DNA of 64,000 nt, taken from NCBI RefSeq assembly GCF_003143755.1, contig NZ_QFRI01000001.1, positions 558,001 through 622,000 on the forward strand, read 5' to 3'. A program made the position numbers and the translations under genes. This stretch comes from Algibacter marinivivus. GTDB taxonomy: Bacteria; Bacteroidota; Bacteroidia; Flavobacteriales; Flavobacteriaceae. Below the pieces are notes generated by a model that did no database searches, was not told the DNA's origin, and saw only the letters and a program-made list of their open reading frames with translations. Below, piece after piece: positions 56,402 to 64,000 of this stretch. The stretch's first letter is position 1. Each line of letters begins with the position of its first letter.

Positions 56402-56417
56402 ACGAAAACGTTTTCGT
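56402..56417. promoter_or_regulatory. LacI-type operator palindrome
   Basis: ACGAAAACGTTTTCGT is a perfect 16-bp palindrome with a central CG, the usual form of LacI-family operators. It is 111 bp upstream of susC and 125 bp upstream of the LacI start, in the divergent region. Confidence 0.6.
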
Positions 56418-56438
56418 TAAATATTTCGTAATCAATAA

Positions 56439-56470
56439 TTGTTTCTTAACAATTTCTTTACATAGTTTTG
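56439..56470 (+). promoter_or_regulatory. susC promoter
   Basis: TTG at 56439-56441 and TAGTTTTG at 56463-56470 (exact TAnnTTTG) are 21 bp apart, as in Bacteroidota promoters. The predicted transcript would begin near the shared 19-base element, so that element would be in the 5' leader. Confidence 0.45.
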
Positions 56471-56472
56471 AG

Positions 56473-56491
56473 GTGAGAAGTGAAAATATAA
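56473..56491 (+). promoter_or_regulatory. Shared 19-base element, copy 2
   Basis: GTGAGAAGTGAAAATATAA is identical to 55107-55125. It starts 2 bp after the candidate -7 element and is 36 bp before the susC ATG, on the same strand as susC. Confidence 0.65.
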
Positions 56492-56527
56492 TCAAACAAA
56501 AATGACTAATTATTTAAACTAATTTGT

Positions 56528-59500
56528 ATGAAGACAATTTTTAATAGTTTACTGTTTTTTCTGTTTTTGGCGCCCATCTCTATGCTTGGGCAAACGCCAA
56601 TTACAGGAACAGTAACGGAACAATCCACTTCAATTCCGCTTCCCGGTGTTAACGTTGTTATAAAAGGAACCATTAATGGTACTGCAACAGACTTTGATGG
56701 GAATTACCGTATTGAAGTTAATAACGGAGACGTCATTGTATTTTCTTATGTTGGTTATCAATCACAAGAAATAACCTATTCAGGGCAATCAACATTAAAT
56801 GTCCAATTAGTAGAAGACGCAGCTCAGTTAGATGAAATCGTTATTATTGGATATGGTAGCGTGAAAAAAGAAGATTTAACTGGTGCGGTTGATGTTATAT
56901 CATCAAAAGACTTTAACCAAGGAGCAGTTGTTTCTCCAGATCAATTACTACAAGGTAAAGCTGCAGGTGTTAGAATAACAAGTGCAGGTGGACAACCAGA
57001 TGCTGCTCCAAACATTAGAATTAGAGGAGGATCATCACTTTCTGGTAATAACGCACCCTTAATTGTTATTGATGGTGTTCCATTAGATAATGGTGGTGTA
57101 GCTGGTGTTGGAAACCCATTGAGTTTAATAAACCCAAATGATATTGAAAGTTTCAGTATACTAAAAGATGCATCTGCAACTGCTATTTATGGTTCTCGTG
57201 CTTCTAATGGTGTACTTATTATCACCACTAAAAAGGGAACTTCTGGAGAAGCTAAATTCAACTTTTCAGCAAGAACATCTTTAAGTAATATTAGTTCTAA
57301 AGATCAAATTCAAGTTATGAATGGTGATGAGTTTGTACAATTTGCACAAACATACTTTCCAAATAATCTTAGTGCTTTAGGAGTACCTGTAGGTAGCGTT
57401 GACAATAACCAAACTGTGTCACAAATTATTAGCACTCCAGATGGAGACAGAGCTATTTACAATACAGATTGGCAAGATGTTATTTACAGAACAGCTATAA
57501 CAAAAGATTATAACTTTGGAGTAAGAGCTAATTTATTTGAAAAAATTCCTTTTAGAGCTTCTATTGGTTATAATGAAACCGAAGGTGTTGTAAAAACAAA
57601 CGATTATGAAAGAATTACGGCATCACTAAGATTGACTCCAAAGTTTTTTGATGACCATTTGAAAGTAGATATTAATGCTAAAGGAACAGTTGTAGATAAA
57701 AATTCTATAGATGATGGAGCTGCTTTAGGTGGCGCTGTTACAATGGATCCTACAAAACCAATATATGATGGGAACTCTATTTTTGGTGGTTTTTATCAGC
57801 AGTTACAAGCCTCAGACAACCCTAACGATCCAAATGCGAAAATTGGTGCTGGAAACCCTCTAGGAGTATTACTTCAAAGAACAAGACCTGAAAAAGTAAA
57901 TCGTTTACTTGGTAATATTGAATTAGACTATAAGATGCACTTTTTACCTGAATTGCGAGCTGTTGTAAATTTAGGATTAGAAGCTTCAAGAGCTGAGATT
58001 GAAGAAAGATTCTCTGATAATGCTATAAACTCATACACTTTAGTTCCAGATACAAATGTGCCTGCTGGTACTTTTATATTCAATCCAGGAAAAAGTTTTG
58101 GAGAAAGACAACATATTACTAATGTTACTATGGAATCGTACTTAGCGTATAGAAAAGAATTTGATGACTTCTTCGTTAATAATTTTGATGTACAAGCAGG
58201 GTATTCTTATCAAAATTTTAAGAATGATGGTAATAAGGATGAATTTGAAAACGACCCAGTGAGCGGACAAAGAATCCCGAATATAGACCCATTAAATCCT
58301 AATAATAGATATTTTAATGAATTAAATCTTCAATCTTTCTTTGGGAGAGCTAATATTAATTTAGCTAACAAATATTTAATTACAGCCTCTTTTAGAGCGG
58401 ATGGATCTTCATTCTTTACAGAAGAAAACCGCTGGGGTTACTTCCCTTCTGCTGCATTAGCTTGGAAAGTAAAAGAAGAGAGTTTCTTAAAAGATGTAAA
58501 TTTTGTAAACGATTTCAAACTAAGATTTGGTTGGGGTGAAACTGGACAGCAAGATATTTCTGGACAGGTAGGTTTTTATCCATCTATTCCATTATTTGAA
58601 ATCGGGTCTCCAGAAAGTCAATATATAACTGGAGTAAACTTATATAATGCTAAAGAGTTTAATCCAGACTTAACTTGGGAAAAAACAACAACTTATAATG
58701 CGGGTGTTGATTTTGACTTTTTTGCAAACAGCTTCCTTTCTGGATCTTTTGATATCTTTAAAAGAGAAACAACAGATTTATTAGTTGTTACAAATGTACC
58801 TCCGGGGCAAGCTTTAAGTGATCAAGTTATTCAAAACGTAGGATCAACAGATAGCAAAGGTTTTGAATTAAACTTAAACTTAAATCCTGTACAAAATGAA
58901 GATTTTAATTTATCTTTTAATGGAAACCTATCATACAATATTTCAGAAGTAACGGATTTAAAAGGTGTAGAACAAATTAACGCTCCCAATGGTGGACTTC
59001 CAATAGGTACTGGTAACATCTTATTAAGACATGCTTTAGGAGAACAAGCAGGTTCTGCTTGGGTATTAAAACAAGTATACGATGCGGCAGGTAACCCTGT
59101 ATTAGGGTCTTTTGTAGACTTAAACGATGATGGTAGAATTACTGAAGCTGATAGATATTATAGAGCTATTCAACCTAATTGGACCTTTGGTTTTGGTTTT
59201 AATATGAACTATAAAAACTGGGATTTTAGTGCCAGTTTTAGAGGGCAGTTAGATGGTGAAATTTATAACTCTAGACGATTAACACAAGGTGCGATTGAAA
59301 ACGCTTTATCTTTAGATGGTAATTCGTTTAATAACACATTAAATTTCTTTGCAGGTGAAGCAAACCCAGTATTTTCGGATATTGTAGATCCAATTCAATA
59401 TTCAGATTATTTTCTTGAAGGTGCTTCATTCTTAAGGTGTGAAAACATTGTAATTGGTCATACGCTAACTGATGTTATAAAAAATGCGAGACTAAAGATA

Positions 59501-59632
59501 TATGGTGCAGTTAACAATCCATTCCTAATCACAAATTATTCTGGACAAGATCCTGAAAATTTCACAGGTATTGATAGTAATTTCTACCCTAGAGCTACAG
59601 TATATAATTTAGGTGTTAATATTGATTTTTAA
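56528..59632 (+). CDS. susC: SusC-like TonB-dependent outer-membrane transporter
   Basis: The 1034-residue protein has a signal peptide ending near MLGQ, a carboxypeptidase-regulatory-like domain (ITGTVTEQSTSIPLPGVNVV, FDGNYRIEV), a plug (about 115-240: DEIVIIGYG, SILKDASATAIYGSRAS) and a large barrel. It imports maltodextrins with SusD and TonB energy. It starts 250 bp from the LacI gene and the SusD gene is 3 bp downstream. Confidence 0.94.
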   Translation: MKTIFNSLLFFLFLAPISMLGQTPITGTVTEQSTSIPLPGVNVVIKGTINGTATDFDGNYRIEVNNGDVIVFSYVGYQSQEITYSGQSTLNVQLVEDAAQLDEIVIIGYGSVKKEDLTGAVDVISSKDFNQGAVVSPDQLLQGKAAGVRITSAGGQPDAAPNIRIRGGSSLSGNNAPLIVIDGVPLDNGGVAGVGNPLSLINPNDIESFSILKDASATAIYGSRASNGVLIITTKKGTSGEAKFNFSARTSLSNISSKDQIQVMNGDEFVQFAQTYFPNNLSALGVPVGSVDNNQTVSQIISTPDGDRAIYNTDWQDVIYRTAITKDYNFGVRANLFEKIPFRASIGYNETEGVVKTNDYERITASLRLTPKFFDDHLKVDINAKGTVVDKNSIDDGAALGGAVTMDPTKPIYDGNSIFGGFYQQLQASDNPNDPNAKIGAGNPLGVLLQRTRPEKVNRLLGNIELDYKMHFLPELRAVVNLGLEASRAEIEERFSDNAINSYTLVPDTNVPAGTFIFNPGKSFGERQHITNVTMESYLAYRKEFDDFFVNNFDVQAGYSYQNFKNDGNKDEFENDPVSGQRIPNIDPLNPNNRYFNELNLQSFFGRANINLANKYLITASFRADGSSFFTEENRWGYFPSAALAWKVKEESFLKDVNFVNDFKLRFGWGETGQQDISGQVGFYPSIPLFEIGSPESQYITGVNLYNAKEFNPDLTWEKTTTYNAGVDFDFFANSFLSGSFDIFKRETTDLLVVTNVPPGQALSDQVIQNVGSTDSKGFELNLNLNPVQNEDFNLSFNGNLSYNISEVTDLKGVEQINAPNGGLPIGTGNILLRHALGEQAGSAWVLKQVYDAAGNPVLGSFVDLNDDGRITEADRYYRAIQPNWTFGFGFNMNYKNWDFSASFRGQLDGEIYNSRRLTQGAIENALSLDGNSFNNTLNFFAGEANPVFSDIVDPIQYSDYFLEGASFLRCENIVIGHTLTDVIKNARLKIYGAVNNPFLITNYSGQDPENFTGIDSNFYPRATVYNLGVNIDF

Positions 59633-59635
59633 ACT

Positions 59636-61198
59636 ATGAAAATTATGAAAAATAAAATTTTAAAATTACTATTTGGTTTAGTAGTAGTCTTTACTGTTAA
59701 CATTAGCTGTACAGATGATTTAAATACAAAACCATTAATAGAATTATCATTAGAAGAACTACTTGATCAAGATCCACAAGCTGTTGAAGGAATATTATCA
59801 AGACTATATGGTTCATTTGCACTTTCTGGTGCTGATGGCCCTGGAAGTTCAGATATTAGTGATGATGCTGGGGAATCGCCTTTTCTAAGAGGTATTGTAA
59901 ACTTACAAGATTTTGCAGCTGATGCTATGAAAAACAGATGGGGAGATAATGGTCTTGATCAATTAACAACAACAACAGATTGGACCCCAGAGAATAAATT
60001 CTTTAGATATTTATATAACAGAATTTTCTTTACAATTCCTCAGTGTAACAATTTACTATCTATACTACCAAATGTTGATGTAGAAAATAAAGATGGTATT
60101 ATTTCCGAAGTACGTTTTATAAGAGCTTTAGCTAACTATTACTTAATTGATGTATTTGGTAAAGGCGTTATTGCTACTGAAGAAAATTTTGGACAATCAG
60201 AATCATTACCTGAAGCATCACGTCAAGAATTATTTGATTTTGTAGAGTCAGAATTACTTGCTATCGAAGCACTCTTACCTACAACTAATACTTATGGTAG
60301 AGCTACAAAAGGTGCTGCACAAATGTTATTAGCAAAATTATATTTAAATGCTGAAGTCTATACAGGAACTCCCAGATATGATGACGCTGCAACATATGCT
60401 AATAAAGTAATAACTGAAGGTTCATACACTTTAGCTACAAATTTTGTGAGTATATTTTCTGCTGATAATGACTCATCAACTGAAATTATATTCCCTTTAA
60501 TTGCTGATGCTCAAGTAAGTCAAAGTTTTGGTAATACCACTTATATTGTAAATGGTAGTTTAAATGCAGACACCACACCTCTAGCTCAATTTGGTGCTAC
60601 AGAAGGATGGGGTGGACACAGATCTAGTAAAGCATGGTATGGCTTATTTGGTGATTTAAATACTTCTACAGACGTTAGAGCTAGTCTTTTTTGGACTGAC
60701 GGACATAACTATGAAATGGAAGATTATAAAGAGTGGACTGATGGCTATCCTTCTACAAAATTTAGAAATACGAATTTCGCAGGATCATCTTTACCATCAA
60801 GCTTTTCTCCTACAGATTTTCCTTTATTCAGACTAGCTGATGCTTATTTAATGTATGCAGAGTGTGCAGTTAGAGGAGCAGCTGGAACAGATATGGGAAC
60901 TGCTGTTCAATATGTAAACGCCGTTCGAACTAGATCAAACGCAAGTTCTATTACTCAAACTGATTTAACAGAGCAATTTATAATTGACGAACGCGGAAGA
61001 GAATTAAACCTTGAAGGACACAGACGTACAGATTTAATACGCTTTGGTATGTTTACAGGCAATAAATATTTATGGCCATGGAAAGGTGGTGTAAAAGATG
61101 GAACTTCAATTCCAGATACTTATAAATTATACCCAATTCCTTCGTCTGCTTTACAGGCTAACCCCAATTTAACTCAAAACCCAGGATTTCAAAACTAA
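59636..61198 (+). CDS. susD: SusD-like starch-binding lipoprotein
   Basis: The 520-residue protein has a lipobox (VFTVNISCTDD, Cys near 25) and the SusD/RagB fold: FIDERGRELNLEGHRRTDLI near residue 450 and YPIPSSALQANPNL at the end. It caps SusC at the cell surface and binds maltooligosaccharides. Tetratricopeptide-like helices span 80-300. It is coupled to susC with a 3-bp gap. Confidence 0.94.
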   Translation: MKIMKNKILKLLFGLVVVFTVNISCTDDLNTKPLIELSLEELLDQDPQAVEGILSRLYGSFALSGADGPGSSDISDDAGESPFLRGIVNLQDFAADAMKNRWGDNGLDQLTTTTDWTPENKFFRYLYNRIFFTIPQCNNLLSILPNVDVENKDGIISEVRFIRALANYYLIDVFGKGVIATEENFGQSESLPEASRQELFDFVESELLAIEALLPTTNTYGRATKGAAQMLLAKLYLNAEVYTGTPRYDDAATYANKVITEGSYTLATNFVSIFSADNDSSTEIIFPLIADAQVSQSFGNTTYIVNGSLNADTTPLAQFGATEGWGGHRSSKAWYGLFGDLNTSTDVRASLFWTDGHNYEMEDYKEWTDGYPSTKFRNTNFAGSSLPSSFSPTDFPLFRLADAYLMYAECAVRGAAGTDMGTAVQYVNAVRTRSNASSITQTDLTEQFIIDERGRELNLEGHRRTDLIRFGMFTGNKYLWPWKGGVKDGTSIPDTYKLYPIPSSALQANPNLTQNPGFQN

Positions 61199-61209
61199 AC
61201 ACAATAATT

Positions 61210-62562
61210 ATGAAAAATATAAAAATTTTATCGCTCTTATTAATAGCTTTCATTGGCTTCAATGCCTGTGATCAAGATGACGACTTAGTGTTCACAGCTC
61301 AAGAACCAGTAGATGGTATTGTATTCTCTAATTCTTTTTTAGATGAATACGTATTAACTGTAGGTGCTTCAAATAATTTAGGTGAACGTTTCACTTGGCA
61401 AGATGCAGATTTTGGTGTACCAACTAACACAACTTACGAGTTAGAAAACTCTATTTTAGGAGATTTTACTGATGCTACTACAGTAGGAACAACAGACGGA
61501 AATGAGCTTGCTGTAACTATTGGTAACATGTTAGCTTTTGCAGAAGCTGCAGGTTTAGATAACGACCCTAATACAGATATGCCAAATACTGGAACTTTAT
61601 ACTTTAGAGTAAAAGGTTTTATTGGAACTGAAGGACTTCCAACCTATTCAGCAATACAAGAACTTACTGTTGTATTACCAGAAATAGTAGAAGGTGGTGG
61701 TAGTTTTGAAGTGGCTTCTTGGGGAGTTGTGGGTTCTGGCTATAATAACTGGGGTGCATTTGCTGATGGCAAATTCTATACAACGGCTGTACCTGGCGTT
61801 ATAGTATCTTACGTAAACTTGGTTGATGGTGAAATTAAATTTAGAGAAAATAACCAATGGGGTGGAGATTTAGGTGATGCTAATTTAGATGGTATTTTAG
61901 ATGCTGATGATGGCAACAATATTGCAGTAACTGCTGGTGATTATAAAATCACTATTGATACTAATGATAACTCTTATACTATTGAACCATTCTCTTGGGG
62001 TATTGTAGGCTCTGGTTTTAACGATTGGGGTGCAACTCCTGATGCCAAATTATATTATGATTACACAAGTGACACTTTTAAAGTTGGTGTTCAACTTTTA
62101 GACGGTGAAATTAAATTCCGTATGAATAACACTTGGGGTGGTGATGTTGGTGATGCTAACAATGATGGTATTTTAGACTCTGATTCTGACAACAATATTG
62201 CTGTAACTGCTGGACATTATCTAGTAACTGTTAACTTAAACGATATGTCTTATAGTATCGAACCAGCAACAAACGTATGGGGAGCTGTAGGTTCTGGATA
62301 TAATGACTGGGGAGCTACTCCAGATGCTAGTCTAACAGAAATCCAACCAGGTGTTTTTTATGCTGAAAATATAACCATGCTTGATGGTGAAATTAAATTC
62401 CGTATGAATAATAATTGGGGCGGTGATTATGGTGATGCTAATGCAGATGGTATTTTAGATCAAGATTCAGACAACAATATTGCTGTAACTGCTGGAAATT
62501 ACGTTGTATCAATAGATTTTAACGATGCTGCTGGACCTGCATATTATTTAGGCTCTAGGTAA
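61210..62562 (+). CDS. susE: SusE/SusF-like lipoprotein with three tandem modules
   Basis: The 450-residue protein has a lipobox (FIGFNACDQDD, Cys20) and an N-terminal SusE-type domain (28-165). Three tandem modules of about 92-94 residues follow, each starting WG-VGSG-N-WG and each with DGEIKFR and a GDAN-DGILD segment. It binds alpha-glucan at the surface. Each module carries an Asp-rich loop resembling dockerin/EF-hand calcium sites, which is unusual for SusE. It follows susD at 11 bp. Confidence 0.88.
   Translation: MKNIKILSLLLIAFIGFNACDQDDDLVFTAQEPVDGIVFSNSFLDEYVLTVGASNNLGERFTWQDADFGVPTNTTYELENSILGDFTDATTVGTTDGNELAVTIGNMLAFAEAAGLDNDPNTDMPNTGTLYFRVKGFIGTEGLPTYSAIQELTVVLPEIVEGGGSFEVASWGVVGSGYNNWGAFADGKFYTTAVPGVIVSYVNLVDGEIKFRENNQWGGDLGDANLDGILDADDGNNIAVTAGDYKITIDTNDNSYTIEPFSWGIVGSGFNDWGATPDAKLYYDYTSDTFKVGVQLLDGEIKFRMNNTWGGDVGDANNDGILDSDSDNNIAVTAGHYLVTVNLNDMSYSIEPATNVWGAVGSGYNDWGATPDASLTEIQPGVFYAENITMLDGEIKFRMNNNWGGDYGDANADGILDQDSDNNIAVTAGNYVVSIDFNDAAGPAYYLGSR
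61720..62559 (+). repeat. Three tandem modules in susE
   Basis: Modules run 61720-61995, 61996-62277 and 62278-62559. Each begins TGGGG, encodes the same glycan-binding-like pattern and an Asp-rich loop; modules 2 and 3 are the closest to each other. Confidence 0.85.
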
Positions 62563-62596
62563 GCTCTTTTAAAAAGTAAATATTTTTTGAATTAGG

Positions 62597-62634
62597 AAGA
62601 GGTTGCATGTTATCTTATTGCAGCCTCTTTTTTT
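62597..62634 (+). terminator. Rho-independent terminator after susE
   Basis: GAGGTTGCA (62599-62607) pairs with TGCAGCCTC (62619-62627), allowing one G-T pair, followed by seven T. It separates susE from the downstream amylase gene, lowering its expression relative to susCDE. Confidence 0.8.
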
Positions 62635-62650
62635 ATAAAAACTAAATGCT

Positions 62651-64000
62651 ATGAAAAAATTAATACTCGTTTTTTTACTATTCATAAATTGGTGTTTTGC
62701 ACAGCAACAAACTGTAACACATTCTGTTACTCCATCACCTTTTGAAGAAAGCGACAATATAACAATTACTATCCAAGGTAGTAGTGTTAATGAAGTCACT
62801 TGGGGTATTACAGGTAATGAATTATATCTTTGGGCTTGGTCTTTTGGTACTAACTTAGGTAATTTACAAGATTGTCCAACTAATGGTTCTTGGGATAACT
62901 CAAGTGAAACAAATCGTTTTACATACAATAGTGGTTCAGATACCTATACTATTTCTTTCGTACCGACATCGTTTTTTTCGAGAACAGGCATAGGAAGAAT
63001 TGGCTTTTTAGTAAAAGCTAAAGATGGTAATGGAGATAAAAAATCTCAAGATATTTTAGAAGATGTTGGTGCTTTTCAATTATCACTTACTTCACCGACT
63101 AATACAACAACTATATTGTCATCCGGAGCAAATCTTAATATTACGGGATCTAATACTGGTGGAAATGCAAATTATGTTTTAAAAGCTGATGGAAGTACTG
63201 TTAATTCACAATCCGGAATTTCATCATATTCATATACAGATACAAATATTACTGTTAATAAAAATTACACACTAGAGGCTACTTTAAACGGAGAAACAAA
63301 AACAAAAACCTTTTCAGTTATAGTTGACCCTGGAACAAGTTTTAGTGTTATGCCGCAAACTTATTTAGATGGCATAACCTATGATGACACAGACCCAACT
63401 AAAGCGACATTAGTACTTTATGCCACAGGAAAAGACTTTGTATATGTTGCAGGGAGTTTTAACAATTGGCAACCCGATGCAAATTATGCTATGAAACGTG
63501 ACCCATCTAGAAATAATAAATTTTGGCTCACATTAACAGGCTTAACCTCTGGGCAAATTGAAACTTTTCAATATTGGGCAGTTGATAAAACACCTATAGC
63601 CAATTCACCAGCATTGGTTAAAACTGCAGACCCCTATTCTACTCTAGTTTTATCTCCTTTTGACGATCCGTCTATTCCAGCATCAACTTACCCGAATTTA
63701 CCAATATACCCTGCTGGTCAAGAACGTGAGGTTACTGTTTTACAAACTGGAAAAACACCTTATAACTGGCAGATTACAAACTTCAACAAACCTAAAAAAG
63801 AGGATTTGGTTATTTATGAAGTTTTAATTCGAGATTTTGATGCCGACAGGAACTTTCAAGATATTATTGATAAAATAGATTATTTTAAAAACTTAAATAT
63901 TAATGCTATTGAACTCATGCCTGTAATGGAATTTGAAGGCAATGAAAGTTGGGGATACAATACTTCTTTTCATATGGCTTTAGATAAGTTTTATGGTACT
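62651..64000 (+). CDS. Alpha-amylase family enzyme, cut by window end
   Basis: The first 450 codons read without a stop from ATG 62651 to the window end, beginning MKKLILVFLLFINWCFAQ, a signal peptide. An N-terminal beta-type region (25-120) is followed by a second (140-240), an E-set/CBM48-like module with FVYVAGSFNNWQPDANYAM near 260, and the start of a GH13 barrel (VIYEVLIRDFDADRNFQDII, INAIELMPVMEFEGNESWGY). The catalytic Asp and Glu lie beyond the window. It probably acts at the cell surface. Confidence 0.85.
   Translation, partial: MKKLILVFLLFINWCFAQQQTVTHSVTPSPFEESDNITITIQGSSVNEVTWGITGNELYLWAWSFGTNLGNLQDCPTNGSWDNSSETNRFTYNSGSDTYTISFVPTSFFSRTGIGRIGFLVKAKDGNGDKKSQDILEDVGAFQLSLTSPTNTTTILSSGANLNITGSNTGGNANYVLKADGSTVNSQSGISSYSYTDTNITVNKNYTLEATLNGETKTKTFSVIVDPGTSFSVMPQTYLDGITYDDTDPTKATLVLYATGKDFVYVAGSFNNWQPDANYAMKRDPSRNNKFWLTLTGLTSGQIETFQYWAVDKTPIANSPALVKTADPYSTLVLSPFDDPSIPASTYPNLPIYPAGQEREVTVLQTGKTPYNWQITNFNKPKKEDLVIYEVLIRDFDADRNFQDIIDKIDYFKNLNINAIELMPVMEFEGNESWGYNTSFHMALDKFYGT

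Overview
The window is about 64 kb of AT-rich chromosome from a member of the Bacteroidota, most likely a marine Flavobacteriaceae; I cannot name the genus. Supporting signs are a SusC/SusD/SusE system, many short lipoproteins with Bacteroidota-type lipoboxes, Bacteroidota-style promoters (TAnnTTTG -7 elements), a mevalonate branch with a GYDIA-type GHMP kinase, an AraC regulator with an integral-membrane sensor, and DUF547 and MORN-repeat proteins. I saw no rRNA, tRNA, CRISPR array, transposase or phage gene.

Layout. 147-7294 is an arsenosugar biosynthesis cluster on the + strand: AhpD-like peroxidase-like protein, radical SAM ArsS, rhodanese, DUF2064 glycosyltransferase, purine nucleoside phosphorylase, methyltransferase ArsM, a fatty-acid-hydroxylase/sterol-desaturase family membrane protein, DUF547 and a second glycosyltransferase. 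A dispersed repeat lies between the first two genes. 7298-15126 holds a PPP-type phosphoesterase, an AraC-family membrane regulator, two small secreted proteins (one YceI-like), and a minus-strand group with a GH113-like lipoprotein, a lipoprotein, a surface-antigen barrel, an outer-membrane protein and a second DUF547. 15374-18273 is a flavin oxidoreductase paired with a membrane polyferredoxin. 18333-23740 is a glycosyltransferase group (GT2, GT2, GT87-like). It is split at 20986-22189 by a dispersed repeat and a single-gene cassette bounded by attC-like imperfect palindromes, and its last gene carries an in-frame palindromic repeat.

23779-25952 has three small proteins and a pseudouridine synthase whose catalytic Asp is replaced by Gly. 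26004-34320 covers a nitrilase, a UbiA prenyltransferase, mevalonate kinase-like and diphosphomevalonate decarboxylase genes, DUF1697, a BaiN-type flavoprotein, a glycerophosphodiesterase, a MORN protein, a lipoprotein and thioredoxin. 34392-41801 contains a 1229-residue fusion (phosphoesterase, kinase-like segment, outer-membrane barrel), an HD + Pycsar-effector-type membrane protein and a convergent GAF protein.

41896-64000 is a starch/maltodextrin utilization locus. The minus-strand operon encodes an MFS maltose importer, beta-phosphoglucomutase, maltose phosphorylase (GH65), GH97, three GH13 enzymes and an esterase. A LacI regulator follows, and the divergent + strand encodes SusC, SusD, a triple-repeat SusE-like protein and a GH13 enzyme cut by the window end. 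The inferred logic is surface binding and cleavage, SusCD import, periplasmic GH97/GH13 trimming, MFS import of maltose, phosphorolysis to glucose plus beta-glucose-1-phosphate, and conversion to glucose-6-phosphate. An operator-like palindrome and an identical 19-base element upstream of both the importer and susC suggest shared control.
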